Shown piece by piece: positions 10,016 through 20,558 of a DNA stretch of 64,000 nucleotides. The stretch comes from Rhodosporidiobolus odoratus (lineage: Eukaryota; Basidiomycota; Microbotryomycetes; Sporidiobolales; Sporidiobolaceae), in contig JAOANU010000024.1 of the NCBI GenBank assembly GCA_034387635.1, forward strand, positions 179,962-243,961, read 5' to 3'. The notes beneath the pieces are model-generated. The model was not told the DNA's origin. It ran no database searches and was given only the letters and a program-made list of their open reading frames with translations. The number at the start of each line of letters is the position of its first letter. Positions within the stretch are counted from its first letter, which is position 1. Made by a program: the position numbers and the translations under genes.

Positions 10016-12458
10016 ATGGACACGGCGTCAAGCGCACATGTCCAGCCCTTGCCGCTACCCGCCGCGATACCAACCTCAGCCACACCGATCGTCGCCCCCA
10101 CTTCCACATCCAGTTCATCTCACAATGGACCGCCCGTACGCGTCCTCAGCACCGCACAAGACCTCGCAAGTCGACCACAAGCAACCAGGAGTAGCCTCAG
10201 TCTGGCCAGGCCACCCAGCCGAGGGGCATCGGTGAGGAGCGACAGTGTTGGACTCGAAGGAGCAGGCACCTCTTCCGCTTCTCTGGCACGAGCCACATCG
10301 CCCAGCATGATGGCGGGAGGAAGAGTCACTGGTCACGTGGCGACAGAACCTCGTGGCCCGGTGCCGCTTGCCACCGCCTACTCACCTGTGTCCCTTTCCC
10401 CCCACAATCGCGACGCACCCATCCCTGGTGCCGCACCCGTCTCGCCCATCTTCCTCCACTCTCCTCAGCAGCAGCGTCGGAATGGACCCGTCATCACACG
10501 CATCTCGAGCGCCATGTCCCCCTCGACTTCGCAATCCCCCACATCTCCCGCTCTTCCCGAAGGAAGATTTGCGCCACGCCCTCTCCTGCCTTTCGCAACA
10601 GCCGACATAGCCCTGAGCGCAGATGAGCTCGCAGCGGATTTGGCAACTGGAGGTACGCTAGCTGGCAGGACCACGAGCCGGAGAAGGGAGAGCGTCGAGC
10701 ACGAGTCGCTCGCAGGTTCGAGACCAGCTTCGGCGCTAGGCGGGAGGGCGGGAGAAGCTAGCGGCGGCAGCACCTACACGTCGAGTGTCGTACCGCTGCA
10801 CGCCGCCGAAGCGGCTTCACAAGCCCCGACGTTCACCTTGACGGAAAAAGCGAGTCAAGAACCGCTCTTTATCGGTCGTCCGCTCTCTCCTGCCGCAGTC
10901 AACCTTCCTCGTAACGACTTCTCTGCTGAGCGAGTCGAACGAGAGAAGCCCTTCACCTCGCTCCCTCCTCGACCATCCACCGTCGCCCCTTCCGCCTCCC
11001 ACATCCCGCCCTCCTCCTTAGTCCTCCTCGATATTCCCCTTCGGCCACTCTCTCCCCGCGTCCGACGATACCACCAACACGCCGGCCGAAACCGCTTCCT
11101 CTGCGGTGGCAGGCTAGTCAGCAGCCGTGACAACCCTTTCCCTTTCGCCGTCAGCCTGACGGCGGCTGTCGTTATGCCGGCACTGTGGTGGGCGTTCAAT
11201 GGGGACTTTCTTTGGAAGCATTTAAGCGGAGGTGGAAAAGCGAGCTTGTTCATCTTTGCATACTTGGTCTTGATCATGTGGACGAGCATGGTACGTCTTT
11301 GTTTTCTTCTTGTCCCTCTGCCGTCCTTTCCGTTCCAGTAGTTTCATCTGACTGATTGCCCTGCGTTCACGCAGCTCAAAACCGCCTTCTCAGACCCTGG
11401 TATCCTCCCCCGTGGTCTCGACCCTGAACCGATGCGTAAATTCGTTGAAGGAGAAGAAGGCGGCGAGGGGGAATGGAGGGCGGAACTCAAGTACTTGAGA
11501 TTACGTGAGGGGGTGGTGGGGAGCAAGTGTGCGTTTCTAGACGCGCTTTCTTCCTCCACGCTGGTGAGCGTAGGCTGGGTCTGCCGCTGACCTCGGTTGG
11601 GTTGTAGGGTGCGACACTTGCCATACTTACCGCCCGCCTCGGACGAGTCACTGCCGGTTATGCGATAATTGCGTAGAGGGAACGGATCATCATGTACGTC
11701 CTACTTGACACGTGTCTAGCGTGCGATGTAGGCACCGCCCAAAGCGATTCATGAACGCAAGTTGACCTCTATTGAACGTTCCTTTCATTCTCGCAGTGCG
11801 CTTTCCTCAACAACGTAGGCTTACCTTTCCGCTGTCCCATACAGACGGATGTGCGCTACCTGGGTCGGATACCATGCTCACCTTTCTCTATCCGCGCAGT
11901 GTATCGGCCGCCTCAACTACCTGCCCTTCCTCTCGTTCCTCCTCTCCGCCGTTCTCGCCGGCTTCTACTCCATCGCTTTCAGCGCCTGGCATATCTGGCG
12001 AGCCTCGACCCTCTTCACGCACTGGTCAACTCGGTGGGATATCATCGGGGCATTTGTGGTCATCATTCTCAGCTTTGGATTGCTTGTCCCTGTGCTTGGG
12101 TTGGCGGGCTACCATGCTAGACTGGTTGTGTCGAATCGAACTACGATTGAAATGGTGCGTCGACCCATCCTTCTTCCTCGCCCCGTGTACTGACTTTCCT
12201 GAGGATTGTATCTACCATGGGCTCCTCTCTCCCCCCTTCCGTCCGTAACTGCAGCTCCGCCCTGCCGCGCTCCGCTCCGCTCTCAATCCAGCAACAGGCG
12301 ACTCTCTCCCTGGCAACCCTTGGGCCCTTTCGTCACCCTGGAAGAACTGCATCTCGGTCGTGTGTAGACCGCAGATTGGGGGAAGGACGAAGGAGCGAAG
12401 AAAGTGGGCGGGTACGGACGCGAGGGTGGAAGACGGGAAGGAGGAAGAAGGGGTTTAG
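10016..12458 (+). CDS. ERF2: Erf2-type DHHC protein S-palmitoyltransferase
   Basis: Transfers palmitate to cysteines of client proteins such as Ras at the ER/Golgi membrane. Six exons give a 663-residue reading frame: 10,016-11,290, 11,375-11,528, 11,608-11,693, 11,797-11,814, 11,900-12,154 and 12,255-12,458. A long Ser/Pro-rich N-terminus of about 340 residues precedes [20 protein letters not shown], typical of the Erf2 family. After a first membrane pair comes the cysteine-rich domain ([20 protein letters not shown], then [22 protein letters not shown] split across exons), then a second membrane pair and a C-terminal KNC motif ([17 protein letters not shown]). The catalytic Cys of DHHC is the first residue of an 18-nt exon. 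The ATG at 10,016 is the first in frame. An Erf4 partner is not in the window. Confidence 0.92.
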
Positions 12459-12876
12459 GAAGCTTCGCTACTGATTCGTGCGTGCTGCTTATTCTTCGCC
12501 TATTTTTCTGGAACGGGAGGCTGACCCGCTTGACTTGGCAGACTCGGTTCTTTCCTCATCATCCACTCATCTTGGCATTCGTACCCTGTCGTTTCTTGCA
12601 CGTTCTTCACTCTCGACACTCGCTTAGCAACAACACCCATACTATACTTCGTATTCCCTTCTCGTTCTATACCTTATTCCCCGTCCTCAGCGGTACCTAT
12701 CAAGCAATGCACCTCGATGTCTAGCCGCGCCGCCTCCTCTCTGTCGCCCTTGTCCTCCTCCGTGCCGTCAGAGCCAATGTGACTAGTCCGCGGGGACCCT
12801 CAAGCCTCCCCTTGTCCTCCCTCCTTCACCTCGCCTTCTGTCCTCCTGCTGCCCTGTAGCTGACCCGCTGTCGCCA
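12459..12876. other. Intergenic or 5' leader, no firm gene
   Basis: 418 bp between the DHHC gene and the next plus-strand gene. An ATG at 12,717 (MSSRAASSLSPL) could be an upstream first exon of the following gene, but no clean splice into its frame was found. Confidence 0.4.
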
Positions 12877-15499
12877 ATGCCGATCACGACGGTAGTTTGC
12901 GTCCTCGTCACGCGTGGAGAACCTGCCAAAGCGGGACAAGGATCGGAACTACTCGGGTTCGCCCCGCCGTCGAAGAGGAGTCGAGGGGAAGTTGTTGACA
13001 CGTACGTTCTTTCGTTTCTCGGTGCGATAGAGCTTGTTTGCGTGACGAGAGCTGATACGAAGGGGTTGGTAGCTCGAAGCTGTCTTTCGTGCTGCAGGAA
13101 ACGCTTGAGACCAAGGATCAACCGAACGACGAAGAGGTAAAGATGGCGGCGCAGAAAAGTATCAGGGAGCTCTTACTGCTGAGTGCAGAGAAGGATATGC
13201 GGTACGCCCTCGCGCTATTGCGTCTCCCGACGCTTGGTCTGACCGAGGCAGAGCTTGGCAAGCTTCGTTCGACGTTCTCCCCTCTTACCTTGGGTACCTT
13301 CGACTTTTCTCGTCGCCATTCTATACCGCCTCAGCGAGGCTTACGAGCGGGGACTGGATTTTGAGTATCTCCGGGCTTCGCAGCCGCAGCCCCTTTTTGC
13401 AGAAGGAGAAGTAGGGGAAGGATTCGATTCACCTGAGGAGGCTGCGCAGAAAGAGGTTGATAAAGCGATGTATAGGATCACGGAGGCGAGGTTGGGGAGA
13501 GGGGCGCACTCATGGGAGGCTATAGAGGCTGTTGAAGGCGACTTGGGAAGGGTAAAGGTACATCTTATCGTTCTATTTGCCGTTTTCCCAAGCTTTCTGG
13601 ACTGAACTTGTTGTGTCTTGTTCAGCACGAACACGTCTCCGCCGCCCTCTCTCTCGTCATCGTTCCACCAGTTCTCGACGAAGCCTTGCTCTTCGCTCCC
13701 AACCTGCAGAACCTTTCCTGCGTCGACGTCGCCGACCTTGCACTCAACACTCTGCTCCAGCTCGTGCGGAGCAAGGTTGGTGAGGGGAAGTTTCGAGGGT
13801 GTTGGCCTGCGTATGCTCCAGCGACTGGATGGGATACGATGCAGCTGCCTGACGTGGTAGTCAAGCATCGGCTGATGCTATTTTGGCGAGATGGCGAGTT
13901 TTCCCGTCCCTGTTCAGGATGAAGGCGGCTGGCCTCGGTGCTGCGCTACCACGCTGATCATGCGTCTGATATTTGCAGTCGTCTCGTATCAGCTACGTCA
14001 TGCCAGATCCGCCTACTCTCCCACCCTATCCGCCGTCTTTCTCCGCATCCTCCTGCCTCTCCTGCCCCTTTCCCTCGATTCTACGACTTCTACCGCTGCC
14101 TTCGTCCAGAAGACCCTCGACCTGATCGCAACCGAAGGTGCTCGCTCTCGCTTCGCAACGGCGAATGTCGAGAAGCTGGCCGTGGCAAAGTTGCTCGAGC
14201 GGGCTAGTAGGGAGAAGAGGAAAGGTCTGCATGTCGTAACAGCTGCAGGAGGGGATCCGCTCGTCTTTGGGGTACTTCGAGAACTGACCCATTACGTCTC
14301 GACTATCTCTGCTCATCCGTAAGTCGCCCCCTTCCGATTCTACTCCTCGGGCAGCAGGCCGGATTGAGAAGGTCCCGCCATTTGTTAACCTGGTTTTTCT
14401 GCGCTCCTGTATCAACAGCTATGCCTCCACAAACCCGCACGTACACGCCTTGACCCATGCTATCGAGGTAGAATGGGCCTCCCGCCCCAACCTCCTCCAG
14501 CTGACCATAGGCGAATCGAGACCGCTCTGCCTCGGTGCCGTTCTCGCTTCCCGTCTACATGAAGTCTCCCTTGCCTCTCGCAATCGGGCTGTACAGCTCC
14601 GAAATCTGGCGAGCAGCTATAGTGACCCCTACTTACATCACCCGCTCTCGCCGGGCACGACATTGAAGAAACTTCCCAGTGGGCTGAAGAAACGCGTACT
14701 GGCTGGTCGCGGGTTTGCGTGGAGCAAAGAGGATCGGGAACGTCCGCAGGCGGATCAGGGAACAGAGGAGACGGTACAGACTTATGGGACCTTGGACAGG
14801 TTGCTCAAGAAGGCGGGAACGGCGGTTCATGCTGTTCCTCCACCAGCAGGGCTCGGCGGCGCAAAGGTCAGGATCGAGGTCGCGGCGGACAATGCGTTGG
14901 CGAGTGTGATTAAGGATAGCGAGGGAGGGAAGGAGGACGTTGTGGTACTCATCGGCGCGGAGGCAGTTTTGCCAGGAAGAGATGGGGATGTCGTCGCTAC
15001 AATGGGAAGTTGGACGTTGGCAGAGATGGCAAAGAAGCTCGGGGCACGCGTACGTTTTTCTACCTTCATCCGGCGTTACCTGCTTACTCACACTATCTTC
15101 GTCTAGGTCTTCGTCATTGCGACGTCCGACTTGATCCTCTCTCCCGTCTCTACCGCCGCTCCTTCGGTCAGACACGACCCATCGGAGTTCTACTCCGGCT
15201 GGGCCAATACCCTCGCCTCGGAACTGGAAGACCTCGACGCTTTTGCAACGGCTTTGGCCGACGAGGGACAGCCGGATGTAAGGGCATTTTCGCAGGGGAG
15301 TGAAGTGGTACCCGGCGCGCTGGTTGACGCCTTCATCAGTGAGTCTACGTCTCCTGCCCCTGTTTTCTTCGGCCTCAAGGCGACAAGTTGACCTTCCTCC
15401 CTTGACCTTACAGCGGAAAAGGGCGTTCTCAGCGCTTCCGGTTGTTACCAGCTAGCAAGGGAGCGTGGCATAGCGGAACAGGTCTTGTACGGTTCGTGA
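12877..15499 (+). CDS. Multi-exon gene with eIF2B-like C-terminal domain
   Basis: The C-terminal half is clear: from about 13,970 the exons read VSYQLRHARSAYSPTLSAVF, then RPNLLQLTIGESRPLCLGAV, VVVLIGAEAVL, DGDVVATMGSWTLAEMAKKL and VFVIATSDLILSP, ending EQVLYGS at a TGA (15,497-15,499). The order helical region, LTIGESRP, GA-AVL--DGDVV--GS, then V-VIA matches the eIF2B alpha/beta/delta-related fold, which includes translation exchange factors and related sugar-phosphate isomerases. Introns are visible at about 14,322-14,419, 15,051-15,106 and 15,341-15,413. The upstream part (MPITTVVCVLVTR at 12,877; SIRELLLLSAEKD; LVIVPPVLDEALLF; TGWDTMQLPDVVVKHRLMLF) I do not recognise. It may be the N-terminus of the same protein or a separate gene ending near 13,920. 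Exon joins there are not settled. Confidence 0.55.
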
Positions 15500-15761
15500 A
15501 AGACAGAAGCTGTTGGCAGCCGCACGTCGAGAGGCGACGCGCCGATTGTTAGAGAAGCGGCTTGCCAGCGAGTTCCATTCCGCCTGGGAGGAAGAGGCGC
15601 AGACTATAGTGGGTCTCCGGACTCAATTGCTGGGCAGTCTGCGGTCAGGCACTACAACAAGGAAAGCCGGAAGTCTGTGCTAAGAACGACGAAATATGGG
15701 ACGGAAAGGCAGAGAGCAACTGCAATGTACGGCAAGAAGGGAAGAAAACAGCAAGAAGTGT
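15500..15761. other. Convergent 3' region
   Basis: 262 bp between the stop of the eIF2B-like gene and the stop of the transporter on the other strand. No gene or recognisable element seen. Confidence 0.5.
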
Positions 15762-17910
15762 CTATCGTTGAGGTATCGGTGCATAAGAGGCAGAAGAAGG
15801 AGATCGTCGTCGTGAGAGGACGGCGAGGGGGCTGGGTGACGTGTAGAAGAAGGTTGCGGAGAGGACAAGGAGGCTGCCGAGGAAGATGCCAAGCGAGATC
15901 TGCAGCATGTGACCGGAAGTGTGAGTACAGCAGGTACTGAAAGACAGTGGAACAGCAGACACACCTGGAAGTCGAAGAGCACGACTGATGCCGCGACTGA
16001 AAGGAGGATGGACAGGCTCGTGGAGAAACACTTGAGCAGGTTGTCGGCGTATTGCATGACAAGGGCTGCAAACAATTGATCTCGTCAGTCATCCTGTTAC
16101 AAGCAATACGTGGGAGAAGACGCACCGCTGAGCAGACCCCCCGTCAACTGCAAAGCAATGACCACCCACGTGACAGCGTTGAACCCATCGAAAAAGTTCC
16201 CTCCTGCCGTTCGAGCCACGTAGCTCGCCTTCTCCCACCATCCCAGCGCAGCGACCGCTCCTTGCTCAGCACTCGCGTCGAGGTACCCGTAATCCAGCGC
16301 GCCTAGACAGCCTCGCATCTCCCACAGCACGATTGGCAGACCGACTGCGAGACCAAATGTGCTCAGCTGGATGTTGCGAATCCAGAGGGAGGGTTTGCCG
16401 GAGGGTACGATGGAGGATGGGTCGGGAAGTGGAGGCGGCTGAGTCGATGAAGGGAGACCGGGCGACATGATGGACGAGGAGGGTGAGAGGGACGGGTCGG
16501 GCGAGTTGGCTACGCTTGATGAGGCAGACGAGGAGGGTGAGGATGTGGAGGAAGGGACCTTGAGGATGCGCTCGAAGTAGACGGAGGCGAAGCCGGAGGA
16601 CATGCAGGCCCCAATGACTGCGGCCAAGCCGAGAGCTTGATTAGGTGGGCCTTCCGAGTGTGCGGATAGGCTGTCAAAAGCTGAAGAAGGGGTGGCGGAT
16701 GTTGTGGCGGGTGATGGGGGTGCTGGATGGGAGGAAGCATTCGAGGTCACGGAGAAGAGCTGAACGAGTCCGACGCCCAAGGTGAGGACGAAGAGAGATG
16801 CCCATTGCTGCTTCGTGAGCGCCTTGTTGAGAAGGATGACAGAACACATTGCCGTAGCGGGAATCTGCGACGAGCAACGTCAGTTCAAGGGGGAAGAAGA
16901 TAGAGGGCAAGGACACAGCAGCATACCTTGAGCTGGTACGCCAGCTGGAAGAGCGGTACGCTCAAGTTTCCACTCGCTACATATTGCGCATTGCCCTGGA
17001 AACAGAACAGGGCTGCCAGCACCGCCAATTTCCACACACCCTCCCCCCAAATGGTCGCCCACAAGCACTTCCACCATTCGAGCCTGCATACGTCCTCCAG
17101 CACTGATTCTTCATCTTGCAGAGAGCGGTCTGTGGGCGGTCGCTCCGGGTACAAGGCAGCCTGATCCGGAAACCGGACGGGAGAAGGATCGGGGACGGGG
17201 GTAGCAGGGATAAGGGCAAGCGAGGGTGCAGAAGGTCGTCGAGGGCTCGAAGAGCGTGTGCCGCCGTTGGCAAGTGGGACATCAATGTAGAGGGAAGAAC
17301 CGGGACCGGCGCGAGGTGTGGGGGAGGAGGGTCTGGTGGAGTCGGCGGCGAGAGAAGACGTTCGGCGATGCACTGTGGTGACTGGAAGCGGTCAGCGTTG
17401 AGGGGCGGGCTCTGGACCCAGAGTCAAACGAAGAAACAGGGCGTACTTGGCACGACCGTCGCCTCTGTCCATCCGTCCTCTCCCTCTTTTGCCTCCCTCT
17501 TTCTTCCGTTGTTTATGCTCGGCATGCCCATCTCCTTCCTCCACTCTTCTTCTTCCTCGCGCACCTTGTTCAACCTCTCCATCTCGCGCTCCTCATCGAA
17601 CCGTTCTTCCTCGCGAAACCTCATCATCTCCCTGATCTTTCGCCGTTCTCGGACGGCTTGTCGCAGTTCGCCAGTGGAGAGTACGAGAAGAAAGGAGACG
17701 AAGATCTTGCCGAGTTCAGTGAGGAAGATGGCGGAGGAGGCATGATAACGTCGTCCAGGAAGTGTTCGGGAGAGGTGGAGAACCTGTAGGAGAAAAGATT
17801 GAGTACTGGCATTGGAGTAAAAGGAGGACAGTGCTTACGATTGAGAGAATACTAAAGTGCAAGGTCAAGGCAGTCAAGGACAAGACTGCTGGTCTTGAGA
17901 GAGGTGCCAT
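15762..17910 (-). CDS. Nucleotide-sugar transporter (SLC35A/UDP-sugar type)
   Basis: Golgi/ER antiporter importing a UDP-sugar in exchange for UMP, feeding glycosylation. Exons on the minus strand start at ATG 17,910 (MAPLSRPAVLSLTALTLHFS), then SAIFLTELGKIFVSFLLVLS. A charged cytosolic loop (EEEERFDEEREMERLNK-like) follows, then NAQYVASGNLSVPLFQLAYQ, then MCSVILLNKALTKQQWASLF. LGLAAVIGACMSSGFASVYF and IRNIQLSTFGLAVGLPIVL come next, then ALVMQYADNLLKCFSTSLSI and ISLGIFLGSLLVLSATFFY, ending YAPIPQR at 15,762. The NLSVPLFQLAYQLK and QYADN-LK-FSTSLSI motifs are diagnostic of the SLC35A family. A long Ser/Pro loop (about 16,440-16,700) is inserted between membrane segments. The transported sugar cannot be told from sequence alone. 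Confidence 0.88.
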
Positions 17911-18286
17911 CGTTCGCTGCGTAAGGCGCTAAGACTCAACGCGTCTACCCTATCGAGCGAAGGGTGTCGACAGCCTGTGCTGATGCTGTCCTGACTGCCT
18001 ATGTGTCGTTCACGAACTACTGAAGTAGACGACGACGGTGAGAGTGAGAACAAGGGGTCGAAGCGGAGGTGGGAATCAATAATGCCAATTATTGGCCTAA
18101 GGAGGGTACGACCCGTCTGGTTGGTCGTTACAGAGCACTCTCGGAGGATGCGCGAGTTGGCGGTCTGACTTGAGCGAAACGAGCGGAGCGCGAGAAGGAC
18201 AAGGGGAACACTTCAACAAATCTTCCCTGTCATCCTCAACAATCTCGCTGATACTCTACCGGTGTGACACATACGATTATGCACTG
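17911..18286. other. Intergenic, no gene seen
   Basis: 376 bp upstream of the transporter and downstream of TRM61, both on the minus strand. It should contain the transporter promoter. No RNA gene or repeat recognised. Confidence 0.5.
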
Positions 18287-20325
18287 CTAAGGCGCGGCCT
18301 CCGCCCCAACTCCGTCAGCCACCGTGCCCGCAGCCTCGTCCTCTTTCTTCTTCCCCTCCGCTTCTTCCATCTCGACCGCTTCATCCTCGACCGCTCGCGC
18401 CTCCTCCGGCACGAGAGGCAGCAGCACCGCAAACGTGAGGTAGCTGGTGTGGCCCCGCGAGTAAGGCCCAGCCTTCATCGTGTACTCCCGATCCTCCTTA
18501 TTCAGCGGCCCGGCCAGGGGTTTGGTGGAGGGCGTCGTCGGATGAGAGGGTGAGGGGGCGGAGGACGATAGTTCTGGCGCAGCCGACACGGGCGTTGCAC
18601 TGGAGGTCGAGTTCGAAGTGGCGATGTCGGCGCCCGCCGCAGTCGGAGGCCAGGGAAGGGTAACGTTCGCATCCTCTTCCATTTTTGCATCTTCCTCCGC
18701 CTCAATCTTCTGCTTCTTGGCCTCGTGTCCGTTATCCTGTGCTCCATCCGCAGTTTCCGCACTTTCTACTCCTTCCGAAGCAGCAGCCGCCTCCAATTTC
18801 CGCTTCTTCTCCTCCCTCTTCTTTTTCGCGTCCTCAATCTGACTCTCTCGCCGCTTCTCCTTCTTGACTTCGACCTGCTTGATGCGGTCGATCGCTGCTG
18901 AAATGGGCGGGGCAGTGACCTGTGCAGGGTCGTGGGTGCGGGTCAAGGTCTCGAACATCGTGATGTCTGCGCGACGAGAGGCGTGAGCAAGGCTTTCTGA
19001 GGACGTGGATCGAGCGCTGCTTTGCGTACCAGAGAACCCGAGCTCTGCCAGCGCACTACAAGTGCGGATGACCTGCTCAATGCAGGGCGAGAAACAGCAG
19101 ATGCGGGCTTGGCGATCTTTCTGCGGGCAGTCGTCACGCGCGTGAGCATCTAAGGGTCAGCTCTGAGACTCCAGTATCTCGCAAGAATAGCGGATTGACG
19201 CACCCGCATCGCCTTCTTGGCATGTTCCAGGGCGTCCCAAGGCGCAGGAAGGTCAAGGAAGACTGTGAAGAAATCGTTGTGAGCAACAACCGCCTAGAAA
19301 CGGCAAGACACGAAATACGAACCAGAGTCTACCGTATCTTCCAGCCCGTCGAACCCATCCTTGTAAACATTCTGGTGCTTCACCGTTACGACATCGTCGA
19401 TTCCATGCTGCTTGAACTCGTCGCTGCAGGTAGTGCACCCAGATCAAAGGCGTGTAAGCGGCGACGCAGGAGAGCTGCAAGAGCGAATGGAGTGCACCGA
19501 GCCTTGCCGAAGCGTTCTTCGTGGTACTCAAAGCTGTGTACCTTTCCTTCCGGGCCGACTGTTCGTGCGAGGGAGTGCGTGAACGAGCCGGATCCGGTGC
19601 CTGCATAAAACGCCGATAGAGGATCAGGGTCGCAGCGCAGGGCAGTAAGGCGATCAGGGCCAGGAGCAGAGTGACATGCGAGGTCAGCAAGCAATGCCGC
19701 CTGAAATGAGCAAAACGACGCACCCGCCTCGATGATTTGCGACCCAGGCTTGACGTCTAGATGGCTTGTGATGAAAGCGATGTCGGGGAGGTAGAGGATC
19801 TGAGTTCGGTGGGGGAGAGCGAGGGTCCTGCAGAGGGGTGACAGTCAGCATTCGCTTCTCTCGGTGGTCTGGTATTGCTGTAGGCACCAGCAGGAGCAGG
19901 AGTTTTGGCTCGCTCGCAAGAGGCTTGTCCGCCGCAGGATAGCGGCGTACGACGCAGGTCGGGTAGTACCGCAGGCGCCAGAGTCCGTGCCGCCGCGGGC
20001 CGGCACTCGGGCTGGGACTCACCAAAGTTCGGGAGTGGGCTTGAGGAGAAAGACGAAACCGCGGTTATTGGTCGAGGCGAGTTTGGTGCCCCAGGGTTTG
20101 CCCTCGAGGTCCGAGTGACGGAAACAGCCGTAGCGGGACTGGATCTCCTTGCCGGGAGTACAAATTTCCGAGGTGAGGGAGGTACGGGACTGGATGAAGG
20201 CGAGACGGAAGGTGAGCATGCCTCAAGGCGGCGGAAGGAGCAGATGGAGCAGACGAGAAACGTACATGGTAGATGATGACCCAGTCTCCTGCCTGTACCG
20301 TTGCTTGTGTCCGGTCAAAAGTCAT
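18287..20325 (-). CDS. TRM61: tRNA (adenine-58-N1)-methyltransferase catalytic subunit TRM61/GCD14
   Basis: With Trm6 it makes m1A58 in the T-loop of tRNAs, including initiator tRNA, using SAM in the nucleus. ATG at 20,325 gives MTFDRTQATVQAGDWVIIYH. Later exons give DLEGKPWGTKLASTNNRGFV and FLLKPTPELW, then the SAM-binding motif EAGTGSGSFTHSLARTVGPE, SFEYHEERFGKA, and FFTVFLDLPAPWDALEHAKK. RICCFSPCIEQVIRTCSALA and GHTSYLTFAVLLP are further family signatures. A Lys/Glu-rich, Ala-rich insert (about 18,560-18,890) separates the last two conserved blocks. At least seven exons; the stop is at 18,287. Position 58 lies in the same T-arm region that is altered in one tRNA-Thr copy at 60,186-60,278, but no functional link is implied. 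Confidence 0.92.
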
Positions 20326-20558
20326 GCTTGAGATGAGCGTAGCGAAAAGTGCGGAATGAGCGAAGGAGACGCGGTCAGAACGAGACGAGGTTTGGGGAGG
20401 CCACAGTCCAGTTTCTGGGCGAGTCTGGCAGTGTTGAGAAGGGTCAGAGTGGGTTCGAGAGTTGTTGCTCGACTTTCGCCCGTCGAAGCGCGACTCTAAC
20501 TCTCCTTCGACTTGTCACCGCTTCATCTAACTCTGACCAGCCATAAGGGGTTCGCACG
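20326..20558. promoter_or_regulatory. Divergent promoter region TRM61 / glycosyltransferase
   Basis: 233 bp separate the two start codons (20,325 minus, 20,559 plus), so both promoters must lie here or overlap the first exons. Pyrimidine-rich on the plus side; no TATA box stands out. Confidence 0.45.
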
